Notes: generated from the sequence alone by a model not told the origin. A stretch of 64,000 nucleotides of DNA from Bacteroidaceae bacterium (GCA_017617315.1 JAFZWM010000055.1:28136-92135), one strand, 5' to 3'; positions 18,770-28,016 are shown, counted from the first letter of the stretch. Numbers and translations are program-made.

Positions 18770-19667
18770 TCTCGTTTACGGACTTGTAGCCCTTGCGGTC
18801 GAGATATTCGTTTATTCCCTTTGCCACCTTAACCGTGACGGCAGGGTCGACGAAGTTGGCAGTTCCAATCTCTACCGCCGTTGCGCCGGCAAGAAGGAAC
18901 TCGATGGCATCTTCGGCCTTCATGATTCCGCCCAGACCAACAACCGGGATATTAACGGCATGGGCAACCTGCCATACCATTCGGAGAGCCAGCGGCTTGA
19001 CTGCCGGGCCGCTCATTCCGCCGGTCTTTGTTGAGATTACAGGCTTCTGCTTTTCTATGTCGATGGCCATTCCGAGAACCGTGTTGATAAGCGAAACTGC
19101 GTCTGCTCCGGCACTTTCTACGGCTTTTGCAATGCTAACAATGTCGGTTACGTTTGGCGTAAGCTTAACAATCAGCGTCTTGTCGTAAACCTTTCTTACG
19201 GCTTCGACCACCTCGGCTGCGCTCACAGGGTCTACGCCCCACGCCATGCCTCCACCTCCGGTGCTGCGCTGGTTCGGGCAACTGATATTCAGCTCGATAG
19301 CTGGAATCTTATCCAATCCGTTCACCACCTTGGCGCACTCAACATAGCTCTCGAGAGTTGTTCCGCCGAGGTTTACAATCATGTTTGTATCAATATCCTT
19401 AACCTTCGGATAAATATTCTCGGCAAAATAATGAACGCCTTTGTTCTGCATTCCAACGGCGTTAATCATTCCCATCGGAATCTCAGCCATTCGCGGATAA
19501 GGATTTCCTTCGCGATGCTCGATGGTTGTACCTTTCATTATAATGCCGCCGATTTCTTCGAGATTAACAAAATCGGCAAATTCCAATCCGTAGCCGAATG
19601 TTCCTGATGCGGTCATCACCGGATTCTTCAGTTCAAGACCGCCCAACTTAACACTTAAATCTGCCAT
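18753..19667 (-). CDS. pyrD: Dihydroorotate dehydrogenase B, catalytic subunit
   Basis: 304 aa. Class 1B FMN enzyme of pyrimidine synthesis that oxidises dihydroorotate to orotate. IELNISCPN carries the catalytic cysteine used by class 1 enzymes, and the C-terminal [20 protein letters not shown] is the FMN phosphate site. Lacks the N-terminal membrane extension of class 2. It overlaps the pyrK gene by 13 nt, so the two subunits are translationally coupled, and electrons pass through PyrK to NAD+. The 3' end overlaps the convergent patatin gene. Confidence 0.95.
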   Translation of the reverse strand: MADLSVKLGGLELKNPVMTASGTFGYGLEFADFVNLEEIGGIIMKGTTIEHREGNPYPRMAEIPMGMINAVGMQNKGVHYFAENIYPKVKDIDTNMIVNLGGTTLESYVECAKVVNGLDKIPAIELNISCPNQRSTGGGGMAWGVDPVSAAEVVEAVRKVYDKTLIVKLTPNVTDIVSIAKAVESAGADAVSLINTVLGMAIDIEKQKPVISTKTGGMSGPAVKPLALRMVWQVAHAVNIPVVGLGGIMKAEDAIEFLLAGATAVEIGTANFVDPAVTVKVAKGINEYLDRKGYKSVNEIIGLV

Positions 19668-20431
19668 AGTAGTTTTTCGATATTAAAAACAGGACCGTCC
19701 TTACAAACGCACAGATGTCCTTCAGTAGTATTTTCAACACAACACAGGCACGCGCCCAAACCGCACGCCATCATATTCTCGAGCGAAGCCTCGCACTTCA
19801 CTCCGTTTGCCTTGGCATATTTTGCCACCGAAACCATCATCGGCTTTGGTCCGCAGGTTGATATACGAGTGAATTTCTGGCTTGTCAGAACTGAATGGTT
19901 CGTAACGAAGCCTTTCTCGCCAAGCGAGCCGTCCTCGGTAGTGACGTAAACATCGCCGTATTTCTTAAATTCGTCGAGTTCAAGAACATCGGCAGCCGAA
20001 CGCGCTCCCAACAGGAAGGTTGGAACAGCACCGCCTTCGACGAGTTTCTTGCCATATAATAAAAGAGGTGCAGTTCCGGCACCACCGCCGATAAGCAGAA
20101 CCTGCTCGCCCTTAACAACTGGCGAAAATCCGTTTCCAAGCGGTAGGACAACGTTTACCATATCGCCCTCGGTCAGTTTTGCGAGTGTTCGTGTTCCCTT
20201 TCCAACAAGCTGAATTAAAAGCCACAACTCGTTAGTCTCCTCATCAACGAAGTTTATAGAGATAGGTCGACGCAGGAATACGTCGTTGTTGCCATCCACG
20301 CGCACCTCTACAAACTGTCCCGGAAGCATCTCTGGCAACTTTTCACCCGAAGTAAGTTTCAGCAGAATAAACTTGTCGTTCATCTTAATATTAGCCGAAA
20401 CCTTCAGGTCGAGAATATGTTTCTTTACCAT
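19655..20431 (-). CDS. pyrK: Dihydroorotate dehydrogenase B, electron-transfer subunit
   Basis: 258 aa. Ferredoxin-reductase-like FAD domain ([11 protein letters not shown]), NAD-binding region ([13 protein letters not shown]) and a C-terminal [2Fe-2S] site, CGLGACLCC followed by a fourth cysteine in CVCKDGPVF. It forms the PyrD2-PyrK2 complex that lets DHOD use NAD+. First gene of the pyrK-pyrD pair; its end overlaps pyrD by 13 nt. Confidence 0.94.
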   Translation of the reverse strand: MVKKHILDLKVSANIKMNDKFILLKLTSGEKLPEMLPGQFVEVRVDGNNDVFLRRPISINFVDEETNELWLLIQLVGKGTRTLAKLTEGDMVNVVLPLGNGFSPVVKGEQVLLIGGGAGTAPLLLYGKKLVEGGAVPTFLLGARSAADVLELDEFKKYGDVYVTTEDGSLGEKGFVTNHSVLTSQKFTRISTCGPKPMMVSVAKYAKANGVKCEASLENMMACGLGACLCCVENTTEGHLCVCKDGPVFNIEKLLWQI

Positions 20432-20484
20432 AAAAGAGTTTGTTAAATTTTGTGATGCAAAGATATTACAATTAGCTCGTAGTA

Positions 20485-20536
20485 CAAAAAAAGCGCACTT
20501 GTTTTTGCTTCAAAAATAAAGCTATACAAGTGCGTA
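20485..20536 (-). terminator. Terminator of the XRE regulator gene
   Basis: GCGCACTTGT at 20493-20502 pairs with ACAAGTGCG at 20525-20533, followed on the minus strand by a T run. It separates the XRE gene from pyrK. Confidence 0.7.
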
Positions 20537-20581
20537 AATATTTTTCAATTTCGTGTTCGCTCTTTTCAGGAAAGATGCGAG

Positions 20582-21289
20582 TTAATGATTTCCCGGATAA
20601 AGAATCTGATAAGTACCATCATCAAAAAATACGCGAATCTCAGTAATCTGTCTGAGGAATTGCTTAGGATTGATGTTCTGCACATTCAGCGGTTCGCTGC
20701 CGTTTTTCCGAGGCGATTCGCCTGACTGATTTTGCTGCGAAGCAGCCGAATAGTTATTGTATATTTTTTGTTTTTTTACATCGTGCTGTTGTTCACCCAT
20801 GCCTGACTTCTGATTACCATATGGTTGGTCATTAAACAGCGAACCGCAAGCATTGGTCTGCTGTACTGACTTTGAATTCGCTAATACAGGCGAAGATGCA
20901 GCTTGCTGCAAATTCGCATCAAAACCCTGCGCCTTTGGCGCAGCCGCCGAAGGGGTATAAAGCATATCTGATTGTTCTTCATCATTTACCGAATTATTAC
21001 AATAAGGTGTATTATCCCCGTCAGGGGTCGACGAATTTGCACTATTATTATATGTATCTGCGTTAAGCAGATTTCCTGAAGCGGCAGCATATTCTCCTGT
21101 ACCCTCGACCAGCCAGTCGAAAGTAACGTCAGGAAAACGCTTCAATATTTTCTGGACGATGGGTAGGGTAGCGTTGTTACGTCCAGAAAGTATATGAGAC
21201 AAACTTGCCTGAGAAATTCCGATAGCCTCGGCGAAACTTTTAGGGCTTAACCCCTTCACTTGCATTATGTGGTTTATGCGATCCTTCAT
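20582..21289 (-). CDS. XRE-family helix-turn-helix regulator
   Basis: 235 aa. Residues 1-65 form a Cro/C1-type HTH (LSPKSFAEAIGISQASLSHI, then LSGRNNATLPIVQKILKRFP). The middle (about 70-200) is a low-complexity, N/S/Q-rich linker. A conserved-looking C-terminal strand pair (ITEIRVFFDDGTYQILYP) resembles the tail of similar chromosomal regulators in Bacteroidales. The upstream DNA is extremely AT-rich and contains an array of TTTACAA motifs that may be its own operator. It does not look like a prophage repressor, since no phage genes are near. Target genes unknown. Confidence 0.85.
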   Translation of the reverse strand: MKDRINHIMQVKGLSPKSFAEAIGISQASLSHILSGRNNATLPIVQKILKRFPDVTFDWLVEGTGEYAAASGNLLNADTYNNSANSSTPDGDNTPYCNNSVNDEEQSDMLYTPSAAAPKAQGFDANLQQAASSPVLANSKSVQQTNACGSLFNDQPYGNQKSGMGEQQHDVKKQKIYNNYSAASQQNQSGESPRKNGSEPLNVQNINPKQFLRQITEIRVFFDDGTYQILYPGNH

Positions 21290-22120
21290 TTTTTATTGTA
21301 TTTTTGAAAAACTTTACAAAAATAAATATATTTTACAAATTAACAAAATTTTACAAGTATAAATTTATTACAATTTTACAATCTTTACAAAATTAAATTA
21401 TTAAAGTTGATGAATTATATTTACAAATGTAATATAATGTGCTATAATTTTGTAAATAACATTGATGTATAAGAACGTAAAACAAGTGTATAATACATAA
21501 AATTAGTATGTTACAGATGTATAATAAGCTCGTTTTACCCATTATTACGGGCTTTATAAGTCAAAATGAATAAAATATGAGTAAATCACACATAAAACAG
21601 ACTAATAAAATAGATTATTCCAATATAATTCAATGATTTACAAGCGTCGAAATAATATGTATAAATATGAATTTACTTATGTTTTTTTACAGTTTTAAAT
21701 TTATAAAATCATAATATATTTTACAATTATACTATTATACAATTGTTTATTTATGTTAAAATCTTTTACGTTTGTTAATTATAAATATTTTAACTTTTGT
21801 AAACTCCAAGACTTTTATGTTTACTTTTGTATAGTTTAATTTTCCAAAACTGCGAGATCTTAAAATTTTTGAAAAATTCGAATAACTGTTCATTCCAACT
21901 TTAAATTTTAAAATCTCACGCATGTTGAATTTACATAAACCAGTTATAAAATAGGGTTTTAAGCACTTTTTCACCACTATCCAAACTTAGCAAAAATAGA
22001 CAAAAACAGCATCGTTTTAAAGTAAAATTCACGACTCTCCTACCATAAAACGATGCTAAATTTGCATTTTCAGAGCATCAAAACGAAGATTTTACATTTG
22101 TTCGCCTCTACCGATTGTAC
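21290..22120. other. AT-rich intergenic region between the XRE gene and holA
   Basis: About 830 nt without a credible gene. It is strikingly AT-rich and contains the TTTACAA array near the XRE end, a perfect 12-bp inverted repeat (22008-22019 with 22046-22057) and scattered further TTTACAA copies. A 73-codon minus-strand frame at 21756-21977 has composition typical of random AT-rich DNA and is not called. No DnaA boxes (TTATCCACA-like) were seen. Confidence 0.6.
21313..21456. repeat. TTTACAA motif array upstream of the XRE gene
   Basis: Exact TTTACAA copies start at 21313, 21332, 21350, 21375, 21384 and 21420, with a near copy (ATTACAA) at 21367 and an inverted copy at 21450. The first four sit 17-19 nt apart. 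It may be an operator array for the adjacent regulator. In such AT-rich DNA some copies are expected by chance. Confidence 0.45.
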
Positions 22121-22167
22121 TAAAGAAAAATCCCTGCCAATATTCATCAAAATACTGGCAGAGATTT
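22121..22167 (-). terminator. Terminator of holA
   Basis: On the minus strand AAATCTCTGCCAGTATT pairs with AATATTGGCAGGGATTT (two G-U pairs) and is followed by TTTTTC. It lies 65 nt after the holA stop. Confidence 0.75.
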
Positions 22168-22231
22168 CTGTTCGCTTTTTATTTAGAAATAGAAAATACG
22201 AAATTTTACACTAAGATAACGGCACCAAAAA

Positions 22232-23266
22232 CTAATGTAGAATATAATATACGAGTTCTCGCAGGAGGTCTGAATCCGAAACACCGCCATTGCCTATACC
22301 CTTCGATTTTGCGTCTGTCGCTCTCAATCCGCCGATAATGTTCATACACTTCACACCGTTGAAAGCTTTCATTCCTTTTAGGTATGGTTCTACCCTATAT
22401 CGTATCTGACCAGGTGCACCCTTAATGTCTAAAAATTGTGCTATTCCGGCTTCAGTTTTTTGCGGCGCATAATAGGCAACCATCAGATTTGAGAAGTACG
22501 AATACAATGCTCCGATTGTAACAACCAGCGGATTGGATTTTGGATTTGACTCGAAATAATTTACAATTCTGTTAGCCTTCAATACATCCTTATTGATGAG
22601 GGCATCTCGCAGTTCAAATACGTTAAATTCCTTGCTTATGCCAATGTTCTTTTCTACATCTTCGGGACGAATAATATTTCTGCCAGCCGGCATCGTCAAC
22701 GCAAGTTTTTCAATCTCTCCGTCCATACGGTTGAGGTCGTTGCCAACATATTCGCACATCAGATTCAGAGCCTGTGCATCAATCTGAACCTTGCGACGCT
22801 GGCAACATCCTTTCACAAAATCAGGAAGCTGATTGTCGTAGAGTTTCTTCGATTCGTACAGCACGCCAACCTTTGCAATTATCGGAGCAAGCTTCTTTCT
22901 TCTGTCCAAAGTCTTGCCCTTCATGCACACAATAAAAACAGTGCTTGGCATTGGCTTTTGCAAATAAAATTCGAGTGCGTCGATATCCTTTACATTCTGG
23001 GCTTCGCGAAGCACAACCACCTGACGTTCGGCCATCATCGGATAGCGTTTGCAGGCATTTATAACATCTCCAATCTGAGTTTCTTGCGTGCCATAGACGA
23101 TGGTCTGATTAAATTCCCTGTCCTCTGGCTTCTGCGCCACATCCATTATATAATCGGATATGCGGTCGATATAGTAAGGCTCTTCGCCCATCAGAAAATA
23201 GATTGGTACAAAGTTGCCGTCTTTAACGTCCTTTATTATTTCTTGATATGTTATATCCTTTGCCAT
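22232..23266 (-). CDS. holA: DNA polymerase III delta subunit
   Basis: About 344 aa. Clamp-loader subunit that opens the beta clamp. The N-terminus carries PIYFLMGEEPYYIDRISDYI, as in HolA proteins, followed by the AAA-fold region (VVVLREAQNVKDIDALEFYL; TVFIVCMKGKTLDRRKKL) and a C-terminal collar domain including EFNVFELRDALINKD. The ATG at 23266 (MAKDITYQEI) is preferred over an in-frame GTG at 23293 because the promoter at 23309-23316 leaves almost no room for the longer form. Divergent from the HsdR-N-like gene, an arrangement I recall as common in Bacteroidota. Confidence 0.9.
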   Translation of the reverse strand: MAKDITYQEIIKDVKDGNFVPIYFLMGEEPYYIDRISDYIMDVAQKPEDREFNQTIVYGTQETQIGDVINACKRYPMMAERQVVVLREAQNVKDIDALEFYLQKPMPSTVFIVCMKGKTLDRRKKLAPIIAKVGVLYESKKLYDNQLPDFVKGCCQRRKVQIDAQALNLMCEYVGNDLNRMDGEIEKLALTMPAGRNIIRPEDVEKNIGISKEFNVFELRDALINKDVLKANRIVNYFESNPKSNPLVVTIGALYSYFSNLMVAYYAPQKTEAGIAQFLDIKGAPGQIRYRVEPYLKGMKAFNGVKCMNIIGGLRATDAKSKGIGNGGVSDSDLLRELVYYILH

Positions 23267-23289
23267 TTTATAATTTATACGTATTTTTG
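23259..23289 (+). promoter_or_regulatory. Promoter of the HsdR-N-like gene
   Basis: TTTG at 23259-23262, a 19-nt spacer, and TATTTTTG at 23282-23289, 41 nt before the ATG. The -33 element overlaps the first codons of holA. Confidence 0.65.
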
Positions 23290-23308
23290 CCACGAAAAAT
23301 TAGAAATG

Positions 23309-23339
23309 CAAACATACACAAAAAATTCTTATGAAACAA
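23309..23339 (-). promoter_or_regulatory. Promoter of holA
   Basis: On the minus strand: TTG at 23337-23339, a 20-nt spacer, and TATGTTTG at 23309-23316. It faces the promoter of the divergent gene, so the two 5' leaders overlap by a few bases. Confidence 0.55.
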
Positions 23340-23780
23340 CTCAATCTTCCACCTTTTAAATACAAAGTGATAAAGCAGAACGGCAAGCCTGCGATTTTCG
23401 ATGTCATAAGAAAAAAATATGTGGCGCTGACTCCGGAAGAATGGGTAAGACAACATTTCGTTCATTACTTGATTGAACACAAAGGCTACCCTGCCGCACT
23501 AATGGCAAACGAAATGGCGATAACGCTTAACGGCATGACGCGCCGCTGCGATTCGGTCTTGTACGACACAAATTTACAGCCAAGGATGATTATCGAGTAC
23601 AAGGCGGCAACCGTGCCGATTACTCAGCAGGTTTTTCAGCAGATATGTTCGTACAACTTTGTTTTAAAAGTAAAATGGTTGATTGTGAGCAACGGTTTAC
23701 AACATTATTGCTGTTGTTTACATCCTGAAACACAACAATTTGCCTTTGTAAAAGATATTCCATTTTACGAAGAATTATGA
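23331..23780 (+). CDS. HsdR N-terminal-like PD-(D/E)XK protein
   Basis: 149 aa. Matches the small stand-alone 'type I restriction enzyme R protein N-terminal' (HSDR_N_2) proteins found beside holA in Bacteroidota. The nuclease-fold signature is CDSVLYD followed by MIIEYKA, giving D ... ExK. No helicase, HsdM or HsdS gene accompanies it, so it is not a type I restriction system. The family's role is unestablished; a nucleic-acid repair or processing function is possible given the conserved neighbourhood. Confidence 0.85.
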   Translation: MKQLNLPPFKYKVIKQNGKPAIFDVIRKKYVALTPEEWVRQHFVHYLIEHKGYPAALMANEMAITLNGMTRRCDSVLYDTNLQPRMIIEYKAATVPITQQVFQQICSYNFVLKVKWLIVSNGLQHYCCCLHPETQQFAFVKDIPFYEEL

Positions 23781-23914
23781 CTTTACAAAAGTTTTAAGCC
23801 AGATAAAAATTACGAATTTTCAAATTTCAGACTCAAAAAATGCGCAAATTCCTAAAAAAAAATAAAAATGGCGGCAACTTTTTTTTCTGAAGAAAATTCC
23901 GACCACAATTTTAC

Positions 23915-23957
23915 AAAAAAGCCCCACAACAAAAGTCGCGGGGCTTAATATTTTTTT
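23915..23957. terminator. Bidirectional terminator
   Basis: AAGCCCC and GGGGCTT stems separated by 14 nt have a T run on the plus side (TATTTTTTTG) and on the minus side (CTTTTTTG). It serves both the HsdR-N-like gene and the convergent zinc-ribbon gene. Confidence 0.75.
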
Positions 23958-23965
23958 GAAAGAGA

Positions 23966-24793
23966 TTATTCCTCTGTCTTGCGACGGCGGATGCTTCTCT
24001 TCTTTGGCTTCTCCTCTGATGCCGATGCAGTATCAAGCTTAACGCCTGCAAGCTCTGGATCGATCATGATTCTACCGCAATACTCACAAACAATAATCTT
24101 CTTGCGCATACGGATATCCAACTGGCGCTGTGGCGGAATCTTGTTGAAGCAACCGCCGCAAGCATCGCGCTCAACATAAACGATACCAAGACCGTTGCGG
24201 CTGTTCTTGCGGATACGCTTGAATGCAGTGAGCAGACGAGCATCATCGAATGAAGCCTCGAGGTTCTTGGCCTTCTCGCGGAGAGACTCTTCCTCGGCCT
24301 TAGTCTCAGCTACGATTTCCTCAAGCTCTGTGCGCTTTACATCGAGATCCTTCTCGCGCTCAACAAGAAGCGCACTGCTTCGGCTGATTTCGTCCTGCTT
24401 CTGTGCGATGCTCTGACCAGCCTCTCTGATCTTCTTCTCGCAAAGCTCTATCTCAAGACCTGTAAACTCAATCTCCTTGTTAAGAGTATCGTACTCGCGG
24501 TTGTTGCGTACATTGTCGAGCTGCGACTTGTAGCGGGCAATCATTGCCTCGTTCTCGCCTATGGCATGCTCTTTTTCCTTAATGGCATTGTCCAATGCCT
24601 CGATGTCGCTCTGTGCTTTTTCGATACGAGTTTTCAGACCCTCGATTTCGTCCTCAAGATCCTGAACCTCAAGAGGAAGCTCACCACGCAAAGTTTTAAT
24701 TTTGTCAATCTCAGACAACAGGGTCTGCAACTGATACAAGGCTTTCAATCTTGCCTCTACCGACATTTCTGCCTCTTTCTTTTCTCTTGCCAT
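23966..24793 (-). CDS. CdsZ/CT398-like coiled-coil zinc-ribbon protein
   Basis: 275 aa. A long coiled coil fills about residues 15-195 (heptad-rich E/K/L sequence), followed by a C4 zinc ribbon: CGGCFNKIPPQ ... CEYCGR, then a basic C-terminal tail (KPKKRSIRRRKTEE). This is the C4-type zinc-ribbon family that includes chlamydial CT398/CdsZ; nucleic-acid or protein binding has been suggested. Lies one base after the nif3 stop codon, so the two are coupled, an association I recall as recurring across Bacteroidota. Confidence 0.88.
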   Translation of the reverse strand: MAREKKEAEMSVEARLKALYQLQTLLSEIDKIKTLRGELPLEVQDLEDEIEGLKTRIEKAQSDIEALDNAIKEKEHAIGENEAMIARYKSQLDNVRNNREYDTLNKEIEFTGLEIELCEKKIREAGQSIAQKQDEISRSSALLVEREKDLDVKRTELEEIVAETKAEEESLREKAKNLEASFDDARLLTAFKRIRKNSRNGLGIVYVERDACGGCFNKIPPQRQLDIRMRKKIIVCEYCGRIMIDPELAGVKLDTASASEEKPKKRSIRRRKTEE

Positions 24794-24794
24794 T

Positions 24795-25574
24795 TTATAA
24801 ATAAATTATAGGATTCGTGTTTACATTTGTCACAAAGACAGGTACTTTTGTATCCACTTCCTTTATAATTGATGTAAATATTTCTGTCGTAAACTGCTCG
24901 CTCTCGTAGTGCCCGAGTGCGCAGAGCATCATTTTGTCGTCGTAGCCGAAATAATCGTGATACTTTATCTCGCCCGTGACGAAGGCATCAGCCCCGCTTC
25001 TCAACGCATCGCCAATCAAGAACGCGCCAGCTCCTCCACAGAGGGCAACCTTTCTTATCGTTCCGCCGAAAGCGTTGTGTGCCAGAGCCTTTACGTTGAA
25101 CGTGCGTTTCAGAAGCCCCACAAAATCTTCAGCCGAAAGCGGAGTCGGAAGATTTCCCATCAGCCCGTCGCCAGAACCCTCGGCAAAGCGCGGGTTGATA
25201 ATCTCGCAGTCGGCAAGTCCGATTTTTTCGGCCATTTTGTACATCACCCCGTTCTTTGCCGAATCGAGATTTGTATGAGCCGAATATATCGCAACTCCGC
25301 TACGGATTGCCATAGCTATACAGCGTTCAACATACGTTGTGCCGGTTATGTGCTTCACACCTCTGAAAATCAGCGGATGGTGCGAGATGATGAGGTTGCA
25401 GTTTTTCTCAACCGCCTCCCGAATCACCGGTTCGGTCACGTCCAAACACAACAATACCCCTGTAACTTCTTCCGTCTCTGTTAATCCGATTTGCAGGCCG
25501 GCATTATCATAGTCTTCCTGCAATGGCAGAGGCGCGAAATTCTCAAGGGCATTCACAATTTCCTTAATTATCAT
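24795..25574 (-). CDS. Nif3-like dinuclear metal centre protein, short form
   Basis: 259 aa. NIF3/YbgI fold with metal ligands in LIISHHPLIFRG and YSAHTNLDSAKNGV near the N-terminus and in CALGHYESEQF near the C-terminus. The length is that of E. coli YbgI; the PII-like insertion that makes many Bacteroidota and Bacillus homologues about 365 aa is absent. A GTP cyclohydrolase I type 2 label often attached to this family is unreliable. First gene of a two-gene unit with the CdsZ-like protein. Confidence 0.9.
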   Translation of the reverse strand: MIIKEIVNALENFAPLPLQEDYDNAGLQIGLTETEEVTGVLLCLDVTEPVIREAVEKNCNLIISHHPLIFRGVKHITGTTYVERCIAMAIRSGVAIYSAHTNLDSAKNGVMYKMAEKIGLADCEIINPRFAEGSGDGLMGNLPTPLSAEDFVGLLKRTFNVKALAHNAFGGTIRKVALCGGAGAFLIGDALRSGADAFVTGEIKYHDYFGYDDKMMLCALGHYESEQFTTEIFTSIIKEVDTKVPVFVTNVNTNPIIYL

Positions 25575-25639
25575 TTATTCGCTCCTTATTTGTAGCGCGC
25601 GAAAGCAACAAAGATATTGCCTCCACTTAAATTTGGCGC

Positions 25640-25671
25640 AAAAGTAACCATTTTATTTTGAAACAACAAAT
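25640..25671 (-). promoter_or_regulatory. Promoter of the nif3 operon
   Basis: On the minus strand: TTTG at 25668-25671, a 20-nt spacer, and TACTTTTG at 25640-25647. A full consensus match. Confidence 0.7.
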
Positions 25672-25699
25672 TTTTTTCGCACCATTTAAAAAATAGCAT

Positions 25700-25707
25700 T
25701 ATCTTTG
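25700..25707 (+). promoter_or_regulatory. -7 promoter element of the agmatine deiminase gene
   Basis: TATCTTTG is a full match; the -33 region is poor. It excludes the in-frame TTG at 25705 as a start and supports ATG 25726. Confidence 0.55.
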
Positions 25708-25725
25708 TACTCAAAACAACAAAAT

Positions 25726-26841
25726 ATGGCTCTTACATATAGCAAAAAGGAAGATGACTTTGTAAAAACAAGCACTTTGAAGTTTAACATTGTTGAAGAC
25801 ACCGTTAAGCCCAAACGCTTTCTGCCAGCCGAGTGGTTTCCACAGAGCGGCGTTCAGCTGACGTGGCCAAACAAGGATACAGACTGGAACTACATCTTGG
25901 ACGAGGTGGTGGATTGCTACAAAAAGATGGCTTTCAACATAGCCTCGCGCGAACGTCTGCTCATCGTGGCTGCCGATGTTGAGAGTGTACGCTCGGAGCT
26001 CAGCGCAACTTTCCCCTCGCATATTTTTGCAAACATCACTTTTGCCGAAATGCCAATAAACGACACATGGGCAAGAGATCATGGTTTTATAACCGTAATT
26101 ACCGACGAATCTCCACTTCTGATGGACTACACCTTCAACGGCTGGGGAATGAAATTTGCCGCAAACCTCGACAATCAGATAAACAAAACCTTATATAATA
26201 AAGGATTTTTCTGGGGAAAATACTGCAACAATCAGGATTTTATACTCGAAGGCGGCTCTATCGAAAGCGACGGATGCGGCACTCTTCTGGTTACGAGCGA
26301 ATGCCTTCTGTCTGAAAACAGAAACAGTACGCTCTCGAAAGAGCTGATTGAAAGCAGACTAAAGCACGACTTCAGCGTTGACCGTGTGCTGTGGCTCGAC
26401 CACGGATATCTGAGCGGCGATGATACTGACAGTCATGTAGATACGTTGGCGCGCCTCTGCCCTAACGATACCATCGCCTATGTCCAGTGCACCGACAAGG
26501 ACGACGAACATTTTGAAGAACTCAGCAAGATGGAAGAACAGCTGAAGCAGTTCAAGACATCCGAGGGCAATCCGTACCGACTGCTCGCGCTGCCGATGGC
26601 TGACAAAATTGTATTCGACGGCGAGAGACTGCCTGCAACATACGCCAACTTCCTGATTATCAACAAAGCGGTACTTTACCCTACATATAATCAGCCAGAA
26701 AATGACGAAAAAGCAAAGGAAGTGCTTCAACTGGCATTTCCTGAACACGAAATTGTGGGCATAGACTGCACACCTCTTATAAAACAACACGGCTCACTTC
26801 ATTGCTGCACAATGCAATTTCCGAAGGGAGTTCTGAAATAA
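25726..26841 (+). CDS. aguA: Agmatine deiminase
   Basis: About 371 aa, the usual size. Member of the porphyromonas-type peptidylarginine deiminase fold; hydrolyses agmatine to N-carbamoylputrescine and ammonia. Catalytic motifs: NDTWARDHG, EGGSIESDG, SGDDTDSHVDTLAR with the histidine, and the nucleophilic cysteine near the end in SLHCCTMQFP. It is followed after 13 nt by the amidase for the next step, so the pair forms the arginine-to-putrescine branch of polyamine synthesis. The start is ATG 25726, because the only earlier in-frame start is a TTG inside the promoter. Confidence 0.93.
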   Translation: MALTYSKKEDDFVKTSTLKFNIVEDTVKPKRFLPAEWFPQSGVQLTWPNKDTDWNYILDEVVDCYKKMAFNIASRERLLIVAADVESVRSELSATFPSHIFANITFAEMPINDTWARDHGFITVITDESPLLMDYTFNGWGMKFAANLDNQINKTLYNKGFFWGKYCNNQDFILEGGSIESDGCGTLLVTSECLLSENRNSTLSKELIESRLKHDFSVDRVLWLDHGYLSGDDTDSHVDTLARLCPNDTIAYVQCTDKDDEHFEELSKMEEQLKQFKTSEGNPYRLLALPMADKIVFDGERLPATYANFLIINKAVLYPTYNQPENDEKAKEVLQLAFPEHEIVGIDCTPLIKQHGSLHCCTMQFPKGVLK

Positions 26842-26854
26842 AAAACGTAAGAAA

Positions 26855-27739
26855 ATGAACAAGTTAAAAGTAGGAATCATACAGCAAGCCAACTCAGCAA
26901 ACGTCGATGACAACTGCAACCGACTTGCACAACGCATAGGAAAACTTGCACAACAGGGCGCACAACTCATTGTACTGCAAGAACTTCACAACAGTCTGTA
27001 CTTCTGTCAGACAGAAAACGTTGATTTATTCAACCTCGCATCGCCAATTCCGGGCAAGGACACCGAGTTTTACAGCAAGGTTGCCAAGGATAACGGCGTG
27101 GTGCTGGTTACATCGCTCTTCGAGAAACGCGCTGCCGGACTATATCACAACACAGCCGTCGTTTTCGAGAAGGACGGAAGCATCGCCGGAAAATATCGCA
27201 AGATGCACATTCCCGACGATCCTGCCTACTACGAGAAATTCTATTTCACCCCGGGCGATTTGGGCTTCCACCCTATCCAGACATCCGTAGGAAAGCTCGG
27301 CGTACAAGTTTGCTGGGACCAGTGGTATCCCGAGGGAGCAAGACTGATGGCTCTTCAGGGTGCGGAAATTCTGATTTACCCAACCGCCATTGGCTGGGAA
27401 AGCAGTGACACCGACGATGAGAAAGCCCGTCAGCGAGAGGCTTGGATAACCGTTCAGCGCGGTCACGCCGTAGCCAACGGTCTGCCGGTGATAACCGTAA
27501 ACCGCGTAGGTCATGAGCCCGACCCATCAGGCCAGACAAACGGCATTCAGTTCTGGGGAAGCAGTTTCGTTGCCGGTCCGCAAGGCGAGTTCATCGTTCA
27601 GGCATCTTCGGACAAGGAAGAAGACATTCTGACAGAAATAGACCTTGAACGAAGCGAAAACGTAAGAAGATGGTGGCCATTCCTCCGCGACAGACGCATC
27701 GAGGAGTTCACACCTCTTACAAAAAGGTTTATAGACTAA
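26855..27739 (+). CDS. aguB: N-carbamoylputrescine amidase
   Basis: 294 aa nitrilase-superfamily enzyme that converts N-carbamoylputrescine to putrescine, CO2 and ammonia. The Glu-Lys-Cys triad appears in LQELHNSLYF, KYRKMHIPDDPAYYEK and GVQVCWDQWYPE. The C-terminus NVRRWWPFLRDRRIE is characteristic of this subgroup. In an operon with aguA. Confidence 0.94.
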   Translation: MNKLKVGIIQQANSANVDDNCNRLAQRIGKLAQQGAQLIVLQELHNSLYFCQTENVDLFNLASPIPGKDTEFYSKVAKDNGVVLVTSLFEKRAAGLYHNTAVVFEKDGSIAGKYRKMHIPDDPAYYEKFYFTPGDLGFHPIQTSVGKLGVQVCWDQWYPEGARLMALQGAEILIYPTAIGWESSDTDDEKARQREAWITVQRGHAVANGLPVITVNRVGHEPDPSGQTNGIQFWGSSFVAGPQGEFIVQASSDKEEDILTEIDLERSENVRRWWPFLRDRRIEEFTPLTKRFID

Positions 27740-27968
27740 CAAAAAGATATTTAATTCTTAAAATCAAATTCAAAAAGATAGTCTTAAACTAAATCTTCTT
27801 ACAAATTTATAGTTAAGAAATAAGTATCAAATTACATTCTGTACAAAAAGCGATGCGATTTTATTACAAAATAACATCAATCGGTGCAGAATAATTACAA
27901 ATTAAAAGCAGAACAAGAAAATTCAGAATTAAAAAGACAGAACAAATCAAGAAATTGAATTAAATTGC

Positions 27969-27976
27969 TACTTTTG
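27969..27976 (+). promoter_or_regulatory. -7 promoter element of dapF
   Basis: TACTTTTG is a full match, followed by C. It is the only regulatory element I see in the AT-rich 27740-28016 gap. No -33 at the right distance. Confidence 0.5.
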
Positions 27977-28016
27977 CATCGTAAAAAGTAATTTTTTGAT
28001 AACGAAACAGAGTTAT

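Noticed and set aside
21756..21977. 73-codon minus-strand frame in the AT-rich region
   Set aside because: Composition (K, N, F, I) is what random AT-rich DNA gives; no promoter or conserved motif.
21290..22231. AT-rich region considered as a replication origin
   Set aside because: No DnaA-box-like sequences and no dnaA, dnaN or gidA nearby; holA alone is not an origin marker.
23331..23780. Part of a type I restriction system
   Set aside because: Only an N-terminal-like nuclease domain is encoded; there is no helicase, HsdM or HsdS, and the neighbour is holA.
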